Shown: positions 1 to 9,314, counted from the first letter of the stretch. The stretch is 64,000 bases of DNA from Alphaproteobacteria bacterium (GCA_016124255.1 WGOB01000063.1:1-64000); one strand, 5' to 3'. Numbers and translations are program-made. Notes: generated from the sequence alone by a model not told the origin.

Positions 1-687
1 CCCGCCAACGCCCCAGCCCAAAACGCCGATGCCGTTGATCATGGTGGTGTGGCTGTCGGTGCCGACGACGGTGTCGGGGTAGGCGTAGCCTTCGTCATTC
101 GTCCAGACCGACTGGCCGAGATATTCGAGGTTCACTTGGTGGCAGATGCCGGTGCCGGGCGGCACGACGCGGAAATTGCGGAACGCGGACTGGCCCCAGC
201 GGAGGAATTGGTAGCGCTCCAGATTGCGCTGGTACTCAAGTTCGACGTTCTTCGCGAACGCGCCGGGCGCCGCGAAATGATCGACCATCACCGAGTGATC
301 GATCACGAGATCGACCGGAACGAGCGGGTTCACCTTCTCCGGATCGGCGCCGAGGGCCAGCGCCGCATCGCGCATCGCGGCGAGATCGACGACGGCGGGC
401 ACGCCGGTGAAATCCTGCATCAGCACGCGCGCGGGCGCGAACGCGATCTCGACTTCGTCCTTGCCGCGGTTCTGCAGCCAGGCGGCCATGGCTTTGATGT
501 CGGCCGCCTTCACTGCGACGCCGTCCTCGCAGCGCAGCAGATTCTCCAGCAGCACTTTGAGCGAGATCGGCAGGCGGGAGATATCACCGACGCCGTTCTT
601 CGCCGCGGCGGCAAGATCGAAATAGGCGTAGGCCTTGCCGGCTGCGTTCAATGTCGAGCGGGATTTAAAGCTGTCGAGCGACGGCAT
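1..687 (-). CDS. acnA: Aconitate hydratase A, N-terminal part (cut by window edge)
   Basis: Aconitase of the TCA cycle, interconverting citrate and isocitrate with a 4Fe-4S cluster in the cytoplasm. The visible 229 codons begin [13 protein letters not shown] and include family segments [40 protein letters not shown] and [20 protein letters not shown]. AcnA proteins are about 900 residues, so three quarters, including the cluster cysteines, lie beyond base 1. The ATG at 687 is preceded by a strong ribosome binding site (GAGGAGG). Aconitase next to a ccm cluster is a recurrent alphaproteobacterial arrangement. Identity is secure from motif conservation. Confidence 0.96.
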   Translation of the reverse strand, partial: MPSLDSFKSRSTLNAAGKAYAYFDLAAAAKNGVGDISRLPISLKVLLENLLRCEDGVAVKAADIKAMAAWLQNRGKDEVEIAFAPARVLMQDFTGVPAVVDLAAMRDAALALGADPEKVNPLVPVDLVIDHSVMVDHFAAPGAFAKNVELEYQRNLERYQFLRWGQSAFRNFRVVPPGTGICHQVNLEYLGQSVWTNDEGYAYPDTVVGTDSHTTMINGIGVLGWGVGG

Positions 688-864
688 GCGCGCCTCCTCA
701 CGTCTGATTGTGAATGGGTAGGGCGGCGCGGCGGGGAGCGCCCCACCCGGCGGGAGCCGGCTCGCGTCTGGGGAGTATTTAGCAGCGTTCGCCGCGGGAT
801 GCAAAGCGCCGGCGCGTGTCGCGAGGCTGCCTCTGGCCCTAGGCGGACGTTTGCGTGCTATCCA

Positions 865-1260
865 ATGAGCATGAAGGAAGATGACCTCGCCATTGGCATC
901 GGTCCGCACGAGGGACGCGAACTTGACCTCCTTCTGGCAGGCGAAAAGCCAGCCGCGAGATTTCGGCTCGACGGACTCTCCGAGGAATACGAAGACCGTT
1001 TTCGTGAAGCCGTTGAACGCGGGGATATCGTGGAGTTCGACTTTCCCGATCCGGACCCGCAACTCCATCGCCGTTTCTACTGCCTACATGGCGAAGAATG
1101 GCGGGTAAAGGTGATGGACTTGATCGATCGCTTGCTCGCCGATCGGACCCTGACGGGCTTCTCCGAGGACGACCTGCATCGTCTCGACGGGACTTTGCTC
1201 GGCTACGACAAGTGCGACATCGACCTCTTTATCGAGCGCACCCAGTCTCGTCGCACATGA
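865..1260 (+). CDS. Conserved-looking hypothetical protein, 131 aa
   Basis: Small, acidic, soluble protein with no signal peptide or membrane segment. It begins [20 protein letters not shown] and ends ERTQSRRT. I do not recognise a family with certainty. The composition (D/E/R-rich, evenly hydrophobic, few low-complexity stretches) looks like a genuine globular protein. The frame is open upstream, but the protein-like part starts at this ATG, or at the second ATG two codons later. It is divergent from acnA across a 177-bp spacer. Function unknown. Confidence 0.65.
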   Translation: MSMKEDDLAIGIGPHEGRELDLLLAGEKPAARFRLDGLSEEYEDRFREAVERGDIVEFDFPDPDPQLHRRFYCLHGEEWRVKVMDLIDRLLADRTLTGFSEDDLHRLDGTLLGYDKCDIDLFIERTQSRRT

Positions 1261-1284
1261 CCGCCATCGGCGAACAACGGGCGC

Positions 1285-1398
1285 CGTCATTCCGGACGCG
1301 CGGAGCGCGATCCGGAACCCAGGGGATCACAGGGTGCTGCAGTCGCTCCTTGGTTCCTGGTTCGCCCCGGATCAAGTCCGGGGCGCCCCGGAATGACG
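1285..1398. repeat. Interspersed palindromic repeat, family B copy 1
   Basis: Element bounded by CGTCATTCCGG on the left and its reverse complement CCGGAATGACG on the right, with internal GCGATCCGGAACCCAGGGG. Two further copies lie at 13543-13645 and 49565-49669. This copy fills the spacer between convergent genes. Palindromic intergenic repeats with CGTCATTCCGG ends are, as I recall, common in alphaproteobacterial genomes; no transposase is present. Confidence 0.85.
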
Positions 1399-1405
1399 GA
1401 GATGG

Positions 1406-2386
1406 TCAACTTTGCGGCGGGTCCTTGGGCGGCGCGGGGTCGCGCGACATCGGCGGCAAGAGGCGTCCGCCGCGGCGTTTGCGGATGGTGAGCAGGAGCC
1501 AAGCGATCAGCCCGCCGACGATCGCGATCGGGAGGATCGCGCCGATGAAGGTCACGATCGCGGCGAAGCCGCGGATGGTGAGGCCGAAGAAATTGGCGAA
1601 CGCCTCGTTGAGCGGCTGCATGGTGTCGCCGCTCACCGCGCGCGGTGAGGAGGTGTAGCTGATCGTCAGCGTCGACATCGCCACGCGCGTGCGCATCACG
1701 GCGAGGTTGGACTGGATGGAATCGATATCGCCCTGCACGCGGGCGAGTTCGCGCTCGACTTCCAGCAGATCGGAGAGCCGCCCCGGCCGGCTTTCCAGCA
1801 GCCGCTGCAGCCGGTCGCGCAACGCGCTCTGCGCGCGCAGGCGCGCCTCCGTGTCGACGATGGCGCGGGTGAGATCTTCGCTGGAGGTGTTCTCGTCGCG
1901 CACGCGGCCGTCGGCGGTTTCCGCATCGCCGGGCAGGCGCGCCATGAACGGGCGCAGCCAGGCGGGTTCGCCGCGCAGTTCGATCTGGCCGCCGACATTG
2001 CGGGTCTGGTCGCCGCTGCGGCTGGTGCGGATGATCTGGCAGCGGCGCAGCCCCGCGCTGGTGCAGGCCGCGATGTGGGCGTCCATGACGCCAGCGATGC
2101 GGTCCGCCGGCAGTTCGAGGCCGATGAAGTGGGTGTAGGCGAGATAAGCGACGGGCGCAGGACCGCCAGGGTCGCCGGCGGCGGTTTCGCCCGCGGCGTC
2201 CTGGCTGGGGCCCGATTGCGCGCGATCCTCGGCCGCCTCCGGCGGGGCGGGCGCCTCCGCGGGCGCGGGTTCCTCGATCGCGACGGCGGCATACCCGCCG
2301 CTCGATTGCGCGTTCTGGTCCGCTGCGCCGCACGCCGCGAGGGCGAGCGCGCTCAGCGCCGCCGCGATTGTCCGCATCCCCCGCAT
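1406..2386 (-). CDS. DUF4349-type envelope lipoprotein
   Basis: A 326-residue lipoprotein. The N-terminus has a signal peptide ending in a lipobox (LALAAC), followed by an A/P/E-rich linker. A central region (about 100-240) contains a coiled-coil-like stretch (RLRAQSALRDRLQRLLESRP) typical of DUF4349. Near residues 265-300 lies a hydrophobic segment (FIGAILPIAIVGGLIAWLLL) followed by a basic tail. This matches the usual DUF4349 plan of lipid anchor, periplasmic coiled coil and C-terminal membrane helix. Biochemical function is unknown. It is divergent from ccmA. Confidence 0.75.
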   Translation of the reverse strand: MRGMRTIAAALSALALAACGAADQNAQSSGGYAAVAIEEPAPAEAPAPPEAAEDRAQSGPSQDAAGETAAGDPGGPAPVAYLAYTHFIGLELPADRIAGVMDAHIAACTSAGLRRCQIIRTSRSGDQTRNVGGQIELRGEPAWLRPFMARLPGDAETADGRVRDENTSSEDLTRAIVDTEARLRAQSALRDRLQRLLESRPGRLSDLLEVERELARVQGDIDSIQSNLAVMRTRVAMSTLTISYTSSPRAVSGDTMQPLNEAFANFFGLTIRGFAAIVTFIGAILPIAIVGGLIAWLLLTIRKRRGGRLLPPMSRDPAPPKDPPQS

Positions 2387-2490
2387 TTCACCTCCCTTGC
2401 CGGCACGTCCGGACGCAGCCTAAGACCCCCGGCGATGGCGACGATTCAAGTCCTCAAGCACCGAAACGCCAATTTCGAGGCGCGCGGGCG

Positions 2491-3084
2491 ATGGCTCGCG
2501 TGCGCCTGAGCGTCGAGGGCCTGATCCTGGCGCGGGGCGGGCGGCGGCTGTTCGATCCGCTGACCTTCGCCACGACCGGGGGCGCTTATGTCGAGGTGCG
2601 CGGCCCGAACGGCGCGGGCAAGACCAGCCTCTTGCGGGCGATCGCGGGCTGGATGCGCCCGTTCGACGGGACGATCCGGTTCGAGGGCGTGGAGGAGCCC
2701 GCGCTGGCGATCGCGTATCTCGGCCATCGAGACGGGCTGAAGCCGCTGCTCAGCGCTGATGCGCATGCGCGGCACTGGCGCGCCTTGCTCGGCGGCGACG
2801 GCGATTCCGCTGAGGCGCTGGACCGTGTGGGGCTGTCCGCCGTCGCCGATCTGCCGGTGCGCGCGTTCAGCCAGGGGCAGCAGCGGCGCCTGGCGCTGTC
2901 ACGCTTGCTGATTGCGCCGCGGCCAGTCTGGCTGCTCGACGAGCCGGCGGCTGCGCTCGACTCCGCCGGCAAGCGGCTGTTGGCCGAGATCGTTTCGGAT
3001 CACGTGAAACATGGCGGGCTCGTCATCGCCGCCGCGCACGAGCCGCTGGGGCCGGCGCCCGATCAGATCCTGGCCTTGGCATGA
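2491..3084 (+). CDS. ccmA: Haem exporter ATP-binding subunit CcmA
   Basis: ATPase of the CcmABCD complex, which releases holo-CcmE during cytochrome c maturation. The 197-residue protein has Walker A GPNGAGKTS (about 38-46), an ABC signature-like FSQGQQRRLAL (about 130) and Walker B VWLLDEP (about 150). The start MARVRLSVEG was chosen because it gives the family length; the open frame extends 41 codons upstream without family-like sequence. Its stop overlaps the ccmB start by four bases (ATGA), indicating translational coupling. Confidence 0.95.
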   Translation: MARVRLSVEGLILARGGRRLFDPLTFATTGGAYVEVRGPNGAGKTSLLRAIAGWMRPFDGTIRFEGVEEPALAIAYLGHRDGLKPLLSADAHARHWRALLGGDGDSAEALDRVGLSAVADLPVRAFSQGQQRRLALSRLLIAPRPVWLLDEPAAALDSAGKRLLAEIVSDHVKHGGLVIAAAHEPLGPAPDQILALA

Positions 3085-3761
3085 GCCTGCTCGGAATCAT
3101 GGGCGCGCAGTTCCGGCGCGATCTGGCGCTGGTGTGGAAGTCCGGCGCGGCCGCGCCGCTCGGCTTCTTTCTCGGCGCCGCGGCGCTGACGCCGCTCGCC
3201 GTGCGCCCCACGACATTCGATGAGCTTGACCAGCTGGCGCAGATCGGGCCGCAGCTGCTTTGGATCGCGGCGGCGCTCGCGGCGCTCCTGGTGCTGGAGC
3301 GGCTGTTCCAGGCGGATCTCGAAGACGGATCGCTCGATCAGATGACGCTGTCGGCGGCGCCGCTGGAGGCTCTTGTCGCAGCGAAGGCCGCGGCCTTGTG
3401 GGTCGGCGTCGGGCTGCCGATCGCGCTTGCAGGCGCGCCGGCGGCCTTGGCGCTTCAGGCGCCGCCGGCGGCGATTCCGGCGATCGCAACCGGGCTGGCG
3501 GTGGGCATGGCGGCGTTCATCGGGGCGGGGCTTGTCGGCGCGGCAGCGGCCGCCAGCGTCAAGCGCGGCGGCGTGCTGATCGCGCTGCTGGCGCTGCCGT
3601 TCTTCGCCCCGCCGTTCATCTTCGGCGCGGCTGCGGCGCGGGCGGCCGTCCTTGGCGATCCATTCGGCGAGGCGTTCGCGCTGTTGTGCGGGATCGCGCT
3701 CGCGGCGGCGGCGATCGGTCCGGTGGCGGCGGCGGCCGCGCTGCGGCTACAGGCAGAATGA
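3081..3761 (+). CDS. ccmB: Haem exporter permease CcmB
   Basis: Inner-membrane subunit of the CcmABCD complex. The 226-residue protein is almost entirely hydrophobic, with about six transmembrane segments, and carries the CcmB-like LFQADLEDGSLDQM region after the second helix. It partners the CcmA ATPase encoded immediately upstream (four-base overlap). Length and gene order match other System I clusters. Confidence 0.94.
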   Translation: MSLLGIMGAQFRRDLALVWKSGAAAPLGFFLGAAALTPLAVRPTTFDELDQLAQIGPQLLWIAAALAALLVLERLFQADLEDGSLDQMTLSAAPLEALVAAKAAALWVGVGLPIALAGAPAALALQAPPAAIPAIATGLAVGMAAFIGAGLVGAAAAASVKRGGVLIALLALPFFAPPFIFGAAAARAAVLGDPFGEAFALLCGIALAAAAIGPVAAAAALRLQAE

Positions 3762-3803
3762 CCGCATTGCGGTGCGTTTGCCGCGGCGATAGGCACTAGA
3801 GCG

Positions 3804-4529
3804 ATGATCACGGCGCTGGCAAATCCGCATCGATTCTTGGCGTTTGCACGCTGGGCGATGCCGGCGGCGACGGTCGCGGCCGTCCTCCTGTTCGCGATCG
3901 GGCTGCCGTGGGGTCTCTTCTACGCGCCGGCCGAGCGGCTGCAGGGCGAGAGCGTGCGGATCATCTATATCCACGTGCCGGCGGCGTGGTGGGCGCTCGG
4001 CGTCTACGTGTTCATGGCCGGGGCGTGTTTCGTCGGGTTCGTGTGGCGCCACGCGATCGCGGACGTTGCGGCGAAGGCTGCGGCGCCGATTGGAGCAGTC
4101 TATGCGGGGCTCTGCCTTGCGACCGGATCGCTCTGGGCGGAGGCGACATGGGAGCGCTGGTGGGTGTGGGACGCGCGGCTCACGTCGATGCTGATCCTCT
4201 TCCTCACCTATCTCGGCTACCTGGCGCTCCATGCCGCGATCGAGGATGAGGAGCGCGCGGCGCGGATCGCGGGCGTGTTCTGCATGGCCGGGCTGATCAA
4301 CGTGCCAATCGTGCATTTCTCCGTCGATTGGTGGACGACGCAGCATCAGGGCGCGAGCGTCTTCCGGGCCGATGGGCCGAGCATCGATCCCTCCATGCTC
4401 TGGCCGCTGTTGGTGATGGCGCTGGCGTATGCGGCGGCGTTCGCGGCGCTGCTGATGGCGAACATGCAGGCGGAAATCCATCGCCGGCGCGTAGAGGCCG
4501 CGGCGGCGCGGCGGCTGCGCGCCGCATGA
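3804..4529 (+). CDS. ccmC: Haem-handling membrane protein CcmC
   Basis: Transfers haem to CcmE at the periplasmic face of the inner membrane. The 241-residue protein has about six membrane segments and the tryptophan-rich haem-handling motif ERWWVWDARLTS around residues 117-128. Histidines in IYIHVPAAWW and VPIVHFSVDWW match the two axial-ligand positions of CcmC. It starts 42 bp after ccmB and overlaps ccmD by four bases. The tail is Arg/Ala-rich. Confidence 0.95.
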   Translation: MITALANPHRFLAFARWAMPAATVAAVLLFAIGLPWGLFYAPAERLQGESVRIIYIHVPAAWWALGVYVFMAGACFVGFVWRHAIADVAAKAAAPIGAVYAGLCLATGSLWAEATWERWWVWDARLTSMLILFLTYLGYLALHAAIEDEERAARIAGVFCMAGLINVPIVHFSVDWWTTQHQGASVFRADGPSIDPSMLWPLLVMALAYAAAFAALLMANMQAEIHRRRVEAAAARRLRAA

Positions 4530-4678
4530 GCGCCGATCTCGCCGATCCACACTGGCTCCTGATCTGGCCGGCTTACGCGCTGACGGCGGCTGCATTCGGG
4601 TGGCTCGTGGTCGTGAGCGTGGCGCGCTTGCGGAAATGGTCGCGCGCGGCGCGCGCGCTGGAGGCGCAGGATCGATGA
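4526..4678 (+). CDS. ccmD: Small haem exporter subunit CcmD
   Basis: A 50-residue single-pass membrane protein (MSADLADPHWLLIWPAYALT then a hydrophobic helix and a basic cytoplasmic tail). CcmD bridges CcmABC and holo-CcmE. The W-AY segment before the helix and the short basic tail fit the family. It overlaps ccmC by four bases at its start and ccmG by four at its end (ATGA), so its reading is fixed by neighbours as well as by sequence. Confidence 0.9.
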   Translation: MSADLADPHWLLIWPAYALTAAAFGWLVVVSVARLRKWSRAARALEAQDR

Positions 4679-5220
4679 AGCGGCTCTGGGCGTTCGCGCC
4701 TCTGGCGGCGCTGCTTGTGTTCGCGGCGGCGGCGGCGGTCCTGCTGATCAATCCGCGCAACGATCCCAATCCGATCTCGGAAACCGGACTCGTGGGCCAG
4801 GCGGCGCCGATCTACGACTTGCCGGCGCTCGCCGAAGGCGGCGCGGCGGTGACGCCGGCGGCGTTCGCAGGGCGGCCCTACGTGGTCAACTTCTTTGCGT
4901 CCTGGTGCGAAGGGTGCCTTGTCGAACATCCGCTGCTGATGGCGATGAAGGCGGCGGGCGCGCCCATCCTCGGCGTCGCTTACAAGGATGATCCGGCGCG
5001 CACGGCGCGCTTCCTTGCGCGGCATGGCGATCCATTCGAGACGGTGGGGCTCGACCCGGAAGGACGCCTCGGGCTCGAGTTCGGGACAGCCGGGATGCCA
5101 GAGACATTCGTCGTGGGCGCGGACGGGCGCATCCTGGCGCTCCATCGCGGCGCGCTGACGGAGGAGATCGTCCGCTCCCGGATCATGCCGGCGCTGCGCG
5201 CCGGTGCGGCGACGAACTAG
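4675..5220 (+). CDS. ccmG: Thiol:disulfide oxidoreductase CcmG/DsbE
   Basis: Membrane-anchored periplasmic thioredoxin-fold protein that reduces the apocytochrome c haem-binding cysteines. The 181-residue protein has one N-terminal anchor helix, an active site in NFFASWCEGC (about 76-85) and the cis-proline loop GMPETFVV characteristic of CcmG. The redox motif is C-E-G-C; the CcmG sequences I know carry C-[VAP]-[PT]-C, so the lack of proline is unusual. The stop codon lies in CTAG, shared with the convergent marR stop. Confidence 0.93.
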   Translation: MKRLWAFAPLAALLVFAAAAAVLLINPRNDPNPISETGLVGQAAPIYDLPALAEGGAAVTPAAFAGRPYVVNFFASWCEGCLVEHPLLMAMKAAGAPILGVAYKDDPARTARFLARHGDPFETVGLDPEGRLGLEFGTAGMPETFVVGADGRILALHRGALTEEIVRSRIMPALRAGAATN

Positions 5221-5774
5221 CGGCGGCCCTTCTTCTTCTTCTTTGCGGGGCGCGCGCCTTTCTTCGGCGGCGGCGGCGGCGGCCGCTTGGGCGGCGCCTT
5301 CTTGGCGGGACGCGCCGCGCGCGCGGCGGACTGGTCGGCCGCGGCGGAGAGAACACCCAAGAGATCCATCAGCGTCTTGCGGTCCCCGCGCGGCAGGGCT
5401 TCGAGCACCGCGTCGTCGGCGGCGCGGGCGAACGGGATGCAGGCGGTGAAAGTGGCGCGGCCCGGCGCGGCGAGGGTGACGGCGTTGGCGCGCGCGTCGT
5501 TGGCGGCGGTGACGCGGATGATCCAGCCGCGGCGCTCCATCCGCGTGATCATGTCGGCGAGGGTCGACCGGTCGATCCCGGTGGCGGAGACGAGGTCGGT
5601 CTGGGACCGGCCGGGCTTTTCCGCGATCGCGGCGAGCACGGCGAACTGGCGCAGCGTGGCGCGATCGCCGGCGAGCTGCGCGAAGCGATCGGCCGCCAGC
5701 TGCTGCGCGCGGTGCAGCAAATGGCTCGCGCTGGTCGCAAGCGTGAAAGACGCGCCGCGCGGGGATTGTGCCAT
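5217..5774 (-). CDS. MarR-family transcriptional regulator with Lys/Pro tail
   Basis: Winged-helix DNA-binding protein of 185 residues. The recognition region includes KPGRSQTDLVSATGIDRSTL followed by DMITRMERRGWI, typical of MarR proteins. The last 30 or so residues are a run of proline and lysine/arginine, probably disordered and perhaps DNA-contacting. The start at 5774 is supported by AGGAG seven bases upstream; an open frame continues 25 codons further without family-like sequence. Ligand and targets are unknown; the stop abuts ccmG tail to tail. Confidence 0.88.
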   Translation of the reverse strand: MAQSPRGASFTLATSASHLLHRAQQLAADRFAQLAGDRATLRQFAVLAAIAEKPGRSQTDLVSATGIDRSTLADMITRMERRGWIIRVTAANDARANAVTLAAPGRATFTACIPFARAADDAVLEALPRGDRKTLMDLLGVLSAAADQSAARAARPAKKAPPKRPPPPPPKKGARPAKKKKKGRR

Positions 5775-5910
5775 GGAGATCTCCTGACGATGCGCCGCGC
5801 CGCGACCAGATTTTCGGCCTTGCAGAAACTGCGCGGCGCAGCGATTCACAACCAGGGGGAGATTAGCCGGGTTCGGCGCTCGCGCAACTCATAGTTCGTC
5901 CGAACCCTGA

Positions 5911-6591
5911 TCAAATATCAGCGCGCCGATCATCGCCCGCTGGTTGGGCCGAGGCGGGCGCCGTCTCGTCGCCGATATGCTTCATGGTGATGGGAACATT
6001 GAGGAGAGCAAACAGGAACACGAGCGGGAACGTCACGAAGAGCCGAGACTGGACCCAGAAATCCTCCGTCATCGTTCCCCAGACTTCGACGCTGAGCCAG
6101 AAGAACGCCGACAGCGCCGCCATGAACACGAAGAATGCGCCCCAGCGCAGCGCGAGGATGCGCCAGACGCGGTCCGGCAGCGTGAAGGCGTGGCCGAACA
6201 GCAATTTCCAGAGATTGAAGCCCAGGAGATGCGATCCGAAGATCGCGCCAGCGTAGAACAAGTAGACGAAAATCGGCTTGATGATCACGAACGTGCGATC
6301 CTGCAGCAGGATCGTCAGTCCGCCGAACACCAGAACGAGCGCGCCGGTCACCCACAGCACCGGCGGGATGCGCCTGGTCTTCAGCCACGCATAGCCGATC
6401 GCCGCGAAGGTCGCGATCATGAACAGGCCCGTGGCCCAGAAGATCGCGTCCTCGCCGATCCGCCCGCGGAGGATGTTGTAGGAAAGAACAAAGACGATCA
6501 CGGGCCCGAGATCGACAAAGAGCTGGCCGGCGCCGCGGGTGGTCTGCTTGCGCGAGGCGTCGGCGTTCGGGGATGGGGCGTCTGCGGACAT
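5911..6591 (-). CDS. yciB: Inner-membrane septation protein YciB/IspZ
   Basis: A 226-residue polytopic membrane protein with about five or six helices, carrying family segments LFVDLGPVIVFVLSYN, FGGLTILLQDRTFVIIKPIF and LLGFNLWKLLFGHAFTLPD. YciB/IspZ is linked to cell envelope integrity and septation. It is the last gene of the minus-strand rplS-mtaB-ftsY-yciB run, 44 bp after ftsY. The N-terminal 25 residues are hydrophilic, longer than in E. coli. Confidence 0.93.
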   Translation of the reverse strand: MSADAPSPNADASRKQTTRGAGQLFVDLGPVIVFVLSYNILRGRIGEDAIFWATGLFMIATFAAIGYAWLKTRRIPPVLWVTGALVLVFGGLTILLQDRTFVIIKPIFVYLFYAGAIFGSHLLGFNLWKLLFGHAFTLPDRVWRILALRWGAFFVFMAALSAFFWLSVEVWGTMTEDFWVQSRLFVTFPLVFLFALLNVPITMKHIGDETAPASAQPAGDDRRADI

Positions 6592-6635
6592 GACAGGCTC
6601 CGTACGGGCGGCCGGGTGCGGCGGTTCAGCCCGGA

Positions 6636-7580
6636 TCAGGCAACGCCGACAAGGGCGCGGGAGAAGGCGGCGGCGTCAAACGGCTGGAGATCGTCGATGG
6701 CTTCGCCCACGCCGATGAACGTCACCGGCACGGCGTGGCGCGCCGCGATGGCGACCAAGACGCCGCCTTTGGCGGTGCCGTCGAGCTTGGTGAGCACCAG
6801 ACCGGTCAAATCGATGGCGGAGCGGAACGCCTCCATCTGCGACAGCGCGTTCTGGCCAACGGTCGCGTCGAGTACGAGCAGTGCGTCATGAGGCGCGTCT
6901 TCGTCGAGCTTGCGGATGACGCGCACGATCTTGGGCAGTTCGGCCATCAGCTCTGCCTTGTTCTGAAGGCGCCCGGCGGTGTCGATCAGCACGACGTCGG
7001 CGCTGGTCTCCTGCGCGCGCGCAACGGCGTCGTACGCCACGCCGGCTGAATCGGCGCCGGCGCCTTTGGCGACGAAATCGGCGCCCGCGCGCTTGGCCCA
7101 CACTTCAAGCTGTTCGATCGCGGCGGCGCGAAATGTATCGGCGGCGGCGACCACCACGGTCTTGCCGTCCTCGCGCAGCCGAGCCGCGAGCTTGCCGATG
7201 GTCGTCGTCTTGCCTGAGCCGTTGACGCCGATGACAAGAACAACGCGCGGCTTCGGCGACGTTGGAATTTCGAGAGCGCCTTCGCGCGGTTTCAGCAGCT
7301 TCTCGATTTCCTCGGCGAGCGCCTCTTTCACCTCCGCGTCGCTCACGTCCTTGCCGAAGCGGCTTTCGGCGACGCCGGCGACGATGCGGGCGGCGGCGGT
7401 CGGGCCCATGTCGGCGCGCACGAGTACGTCTTCCAGCGCGTCGAGCGCCTCCTGGTCGAGCTTCTTGCGGGTGAAATCGAGATTGTCGACGAGGCGCTGG
7501 GAGGATTTCTTCAGGCCTTCGCTCAGCCGGCCGAACCAGCCGCGCTGCTCGGCTTTGGATTTGTCGCCGAACCAGGACAT
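6636..7580 (-). CDS. ftsY: Signal recognition particle receptor FtsY
   Basis: SRP receptor GTPase that docks Ffh-bound ribosomes at the membrane. The 314-residue protein has an N domain (about 1-100), G1 loop GVNGSGKTTTIGKLA, DTAGR (G3) and TKLDGTAKGG (G4). It lacks the long acidic A domain of E. coli FtsY, as usual in alphaproteobacteria. The ATG at 7580 overlaps the mtaB stop in TGATG; a GTG one codon upstream is an alternative start. Its partner Ffh is at 13952-15406. Confidence 0.96.
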   Translation of the reverse strand: MSWFGDKSKAEQRGWFGRLSEGLKKSSQRLVDNLDFTRKKLDQEALDALEDVLVRADMGPTAAARIVAGVAESRFGKDVSDAEVKEALAEEIEKLLKPREGALEIPTSPKPRVVLVIGVNGSGKTTTIGKLAARLREDGKTVVVAAADTFRAAAIEQLEVWAKRAGADFVAKGAGADSAGVAYDAVARAQETSADVVLIDTAGRLQNKAELMAELPKIVRVIRKLDEDAPHDALLVLDATVGQNALSQMEAFRSAIDLTGLVLTKLDGTAKGGVLVAIAARHAVPVTFIGVGEAIDDLQPFDAAAFSRALVGVA

Positions 7581-8863
7581 CACGCCGCCTCGGCGATGAG
7601 ATCGGCGCCGTCATGGCCGGTGAAGGCGAGGCGGGCGAACGGGCCGGCGAGATCGTCTGCGCGTACGCCGGTGAAGTCGGGCAGGCGCGCAAAGCCGGGG
7701 CGCTCCACCAAAGCGGTTGCGGTCTTGCCCACCCAGGCGTCGAGGTGGCGGGCGAGCGCTTCGTCGCCCTTGGCGCGCAACGCTGCGGCGCGCGCCTTGA
7801 TCCGCGCGGGCGGCAGTTGCGGCATCTTCGCCGCCGGCGCATGCGGGCGCGGGCTGAAGGGGAAGACGTGCAGGAAGGAGAGCTGGGCCTCGTCCACGAG
7901 CGTCAGCTGGTCCTGCGCATGCGCATCGGTCTCGGTGGGAAAGCCGGCGATGAGATCGGCGCCAAGCGCGATCTCAGGGCGGGCGCGCTTCAGACGCGCG
8001 CACAGCGCAATCGCCTCGGCCCGGGAGTGGCGGCGCTTCATCCGCTTCAGGATCAGGTCGGCGCCGTGCTGCAGCGAGAGATGGAGATGCGGCGCGACGC
8101 GCTCTTCCTCAGTACACAGACGAAAGAGGCGCTCGTCCATCTCGATCACGTCGAGCGAGGAGAGGCGCAGGCGCGGCAGATCCGGAACATGCCTCAAGAT
8201 GCGGGCCACGAGGGCCCCGAGCTGCGGCGCGCCCGGGAGATCGGCGCCCCAGGAGGTGAGATCAACGCCGGTGAGCACAATTTCGGGGCAGCCCTGTTCC
8301 ACGAGCCTGCGAACCTGGTCGATCACGGCGCCGGCCGGCGCGGAGCGCGCATTCCCGCGGCCAAAGGGGATGACGCAGAACGTGCAGCGGTGGTCGCAGC
8401 CGTTCTGCACCTGCACATAGGCGCGGGTGCGAGAGGATCCGGCGTCGTCGGCGCGCGCCAGATGCGGCGCCATTTCGCGCACCGCCATGATGTCGGAGAC
8501 GCGCACACGTTCGGACTCGTCGGCGAAGGTTGGCGCGAGAAGCTTTTCAGCGTTGCCCAGCACGCGGTCCACTTCCGGCATTGCGGCGAAGGCGTCCGGA
8601 TCGATCTGCGCGGCGCAGCCGGTGACGATGATCTGGGCTTCGGGGCGATCGCGGCGGGCCCGGCGGATGGTCTGGCGCGCCTGGCGCACTGCTTCGGCGG
8701 TGACCGCGCAAGTGTTCACGATTACCGCGCCGGTCAGATTGGCGGCGCGGGCGGCCGCAGCCATTGCGTCGCTCTCGGCCGCGTTCAGGCGGCAGCCGAG
8801 CGTCACGATCTCGACGGCGTCAGCGCGTACGGGCGCGCCGTTCGGGGCGAGGCGGGCGGACAT
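7580..8863 (-). CDS. mtaB: tRNA t6A37 methylthiotransferase MtaB
   Basis: Radical-SAM enzyme that converts t6A37 to ms2t6A37 in tRNAs reading ANN codons. The 427-residue protein has an N-terminal UPF0004 domain with cluster cysteines (VTLGCRLN, VNTCAVT, VTGCAAQ) and the radical-SAM triad in NGCDHRCTFC (C-x3-C-x2-C), then a TRAM-like C-terminus. It lies 55 bp after rplS and overlaps ftsY by one base. An mtaB-ftsY-yciB run is common in this class. Confidence 0.95.
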   Translation of the reverse strand: MSARLAPNGAPVRADAVEIVTLGCRLNAAESDAMAAAARAANLTGAVIVNTCAVTAEAVRQARQTIRRARRDRPEAQIIVTGCAAQIDPDAFAAMPEVDRVLGNAEKLLAPTFADESERVRVSDIMAVREMAPHLARADDAGSSRTRAYVQVQNGCDHRCTFCVIPFGRGNARSAPAGAVIDQVRRLVEQGCPEIVLTGVDLTSWGADLPGAPQLGALVARILRHVPDLPRLRLSSLDVIEMDERLFRLCTEEERVAPHLHLSLQHGADLILKRMKRRHSRAEAIALCARLKRARPEIALGADLIAGFPTETDAHAQDQLTLVDEAQLSFLHVFPFSPRPHAPAAKMPQLPPARIKARAAALRAKGDEALARHLDAWVGKTATALVERPGFARLPDFTGVRADDLAGPFARLAFTGHDGADLIAEAA

Positions 8864-8918
8864 CGACGTCCCTGCAAGTGCGCATCGGCCGGGACGGCGT
8901 CAAGCAAGCGAGGAGGCG

Positions 8919-9314
8919 TTATTCCTCGGCTGCAGCGTCGCCCTGGTCGGTCTCGCGCTGGCGCGAGCGGGCGGCGATGCGGGCGGACTTCCCGCGCCGG
9001 TCGCGCAGGTAATAGAGCTTCGCGCGGCGCACCTTGCCGTGGCGCAGCACCTCGATCGAGTCGATCGAGGGCGAGTGCAGCGGAAACACGCGCTCCACGC
9101 CTTCGCCGAAGCTGATCTTCCGGACGGTGAAATTGGCGTTCAGGCCCTTGCCGCCGGAGCGGGCGATGCAATCGCCTTCGAAGGCCTGCACGCGCTCGCG
9201 CTCGCCTTCCTTGATCTTGACGTTGACCTTCAGCCGGTCCCCCGGGCCGAACGCGGGGATCGTCTTGCCCAGGCGGGCGACTTCTTCTTTTTCAAGCGTT
9301 TGGAGCAGGTTCAT
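8919..9314 (-). CDS. rplS: 50S ribosomal protein L19
   Basis: Ribosomal protein at the 30S-50S interface. The 131-residue protein contains the family core ([57 protein letters not shown]). The C-terminus has a short Arg/Glu/Ala-rich extension. It is usually co-transcribed with trmD; here the two are separated by 1.4 kb occupied by a plus-strand esterase gene, so it probably has its own promoter in the 226-bp divergent spacer 9315-9540. Confidence 0.97.
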   Translation of the reverse strand: MNLLQTLEKEEVARLGKTIPAFGPGDRLKVNVKIKEGERERVQAFEGDCIARSGGKGLNANFTVRKISFGEGVERVFPLHSPSIDSIEVLRHGKVRRAKLYYLRDRRGKSARIAARSRQRETDQGDAAAEE

